Of a stretch of DNA of 12,971 bases, positions 12,104 through 12,971 are shown in pieces; the first letter of the stretch is position 1; every line of letters begins with the position of its first letter. A model generated the notes under the pieces. It was not told the DNA's origin, searched no databases, and was given only the letters and a program-made list of their open reading frames with translations. Source of the stretch: Eubacteriales bacterium (GTDB lineage: Bacteria > Bacillota_A > Clostridia > Christensenellales > Aristaeellaceae); contig JAQUXV010000039.1 of assembly GCA_028692205.1 (NCBI GenBank), positions 1 to 12,971 of the forward strand. Reading direction: 5' to 3'. Both the position numbers and the translations under genes were made by a program.

Positions 12104-12390
12104 TGAAATTCACCTGCCTGTTTATCACAATTCCCGTTTTTCCGTGTACCGGAAACCGGGCTGCCGTACTATGGGCGCGCAATAAACGGCGCGCCTTAAA
12201 CTGCTATGCATTTACCCTACGTCTACATTCTTGCTTATTATACAGCGAAAACCTTATCGTTACAACCATAATATACCAATCGTGGACTGACAGCCGCAAA
12301 TCTTCCGTAGGACAGGGCGTCAGTCCCCGGCGGCCGCCACACCCCGGCCGCAAAAAAATCACGCTCATTTTACCCCGCAAACCCATTGCC
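12104..12390. other. 287-bp gap: GGDEF-gene promoter and leader, with inverted repeats
   Basis: No gene is seen. The minus-strand leader of about 127 nt holds a hairpin GGCGCGC/GCGCGCC (12174-12195) and a TTTCCG/CGGAAA stem with outer CCCG/CGGG (12133-12160). Upstream of the promoter an 8-bp inverted repeat GGACTGAC/GTCAGTCC spans 12284-12326. No clean intrinsic terminator is visible for the gene at 12391-12888. Confidence 0.5.
12237..12265 (-). promoter_or_regulatory. Sigma-A promoter of the LacI-GGDEF gene
   Basis: On the minus strand TTGTAA (12265-12260), 17 bp, then a perfect TATAAT (12242-12237). The predicted start is near 12230. The upstream flank is AT-rich. Confidence 0.72.
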
Positions 12391-12888
12391 TCACGGTTGC
12401 CGGGTCGGCGCGCAAGTGCTCCGGGCAAGCAGGGCGCTTTCTTCCATCAGCGCCTGCACCGCTTCCAGCGCCCCCGCGTGGATGGCAAACACCTGCGTAC
12501 GTTCGTAGTGCATTCTGTACCCAATTTGCTCCCACCCGATGCCGTTGATGTAGCGCAGCGTCAGCAGCGTTTTCTGGCGCTCGTCCTCCAGGCGCTCAAT
12601 CAGCGCAAGCCTTACGGTCAGTGCTTCTCCAAGATGGTCGATCACCCGCCGCAGGCTTTCTTCCGCATCCACTACACGGAGCATCGCATCCTCCCGCGCA
12701 CCGCTGCCGTTCGGTTTTCCCGAGGGCCTCGCGGGCGACAGCCGCCCCGTGGCCCGCACCGTAGCCTCCCGAAAGCGCTCCAGTTCCTCTGTCAGCGCGT
12801 TTCGGCGTTCCACCAGCGCGTGATATTCCATCAGGTATCGTTTAGCGGAGTTGGTTTCATCCGCATGCCATATGCGACGGTCGGCCAT
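12391..12888 (-). CDS. Phage-type transcriptional regulator (DUF1492/ArpU/sigma-region-4-like)
   Basis: 165 aa in two parts. Residues about 10-100 are highly charged helical and probably coiled coil (ALVERRNALTEELERFREA, then AEESLRRVIDHLGEALTVRLALIERLEDERQ). Residues about 100-145 are a helix-turn-helix of sigma-70 region 4 type (KTLLTLRYINGIGWEQIGYR followed by MHYERTQVFAIHAGALEAV). This layout is that of the small regulators often found in Bacillota prophages, some of which control late genes. No other phage gene is visible, so it may be the edge of a prophage to the right, a remnant or a domesticated regulator. The ATG at 12888 is chosen because AAGGA stands 8 nt before it; the in-frame ATG three codons earlier overlaps that site. 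The function in the host is unknown. Confidence 0.72.
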   Translation of the reverse strand: MADRRIWHADETNSAKRYLMEYHALVERRNALTEELERFREATVRATGRLSPARPSGKPNGSGAREDAMLRVVDAEESLRRVIDHLGEALTVRLALIERLEDERQKTLLTLRYINGIGWEQIGYRMHYERTQVFAIHAGALEAVQALMEESALLARSTCAPTRQP

Positions 12889-12971
12889 TGGGATCATCCT
12901 TTCTATCTCGCCGCCCGTAACGGCGCATACCGCGTTTGGTTTCGGGCAGAATACGGGGTTGCTATCAATGT

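Noticed and set aside
11081..12106. 341-codon plus-strand frame opposite the GGDEF gene
   Set aside because: It is antisense to the LacI-type sensor domain, has no family similarity and no ribosome binding site.
12301..12360. Terminator of the phage-type regulator at the run of seven A bases near 12353
   Set aside because: On the minus strand the T-run comes before the GC-rich stem rather than after it, and the preceding stem over the stop codon is interrupted and 14 nt away.
1..12971. CRISPR arrays, tRNA or rRNA genes, transposases, toxin-antitoxin or defence genes
   Set aside because: None seen on reading both strands. No regularly spaced direct repeats, CCA-ending cloverleaf or nuclease/transposase motifs were found.

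Overview
The window looks like chromosomal DNA of a moderately GC-rich member of the Clostridia (Bacillota). The signs are purine-rich GGAGG ribosome binding sites before almost every gene, two TTG starts with good Shine-Dalgarno spacing, a Bacillota-type phage-like regulator (DUF1492/sigma-region-4 type), a TM1266-type small protein, and a KDPG aldolase with the C-terminal VOC-like extension known from Clostridia. The genus cannot be told from the sequence.

Left part (1-5547, minus strand): a six-gene operon read right to left. Its order is a DHDPS/NAL-superfamily aldolase, the tripartite tricarboxylate transporter (TTT) genes tctC-tctB-tctA, a KDPG/KHG aldolase with a VOC-like C-terminal domain, and the N-terminal third of a DhaK-type kinase cut by the window edge. 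The likely logic (inference) is uptake of a sugar acid or other organic acid, aldol cleavage of a 2-keto(-3-deoxy) acid to pyruvate plus an aldehyde, and phosphorylation of the three- or four-carbon product. tctC lies between hairpin-bearing gaps of 88 and 276 bp.

A divergent IclR-family regulator (5834-6637, TTG start) shares a 286-bp intergenic region with the operon. Each direction has a clear sigma-A promoter. Just downstream of each -10 lies a pair of related 15-bp sites of the type TTCAGCATTGCTGAA, spaced 20-22 bp centre to centre. This is a mirror-image arrangement that predicts co-repression of the operon and of the regulator.

Middle (6638-7442): 805 bp without a convincing gene. It is GC-rich and full of strong inverted repeats. 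It contains an intrinsic terminator at 6962-6999, far from the iclR-type stop, and a good promoter at 7255-7283 followed by a roughly 150-nt structured leader. That leader precedes an 85-aa TM1266-like protein (7443-7700). Next comes lysA (diaminopimelate decarboxylase, 7905-9170) with its own promoter, whose -35 is embedded in a near-perfect palindrome.

Right part: 9171-9805 is noncoding, with terminators facing both ways. The minus strand carries a 765-aa cytosolic diguanylate cyclase that joins a LacI-type periplasmic-binding-protein sensor without a DNA-binding domain, a central uncharacterised region and a GGDEF domain. Upstream of it is a 165-aa phage-type regulator. No rRNA, tRNA, CRISPR array, insertion sequence or transposase was seen.
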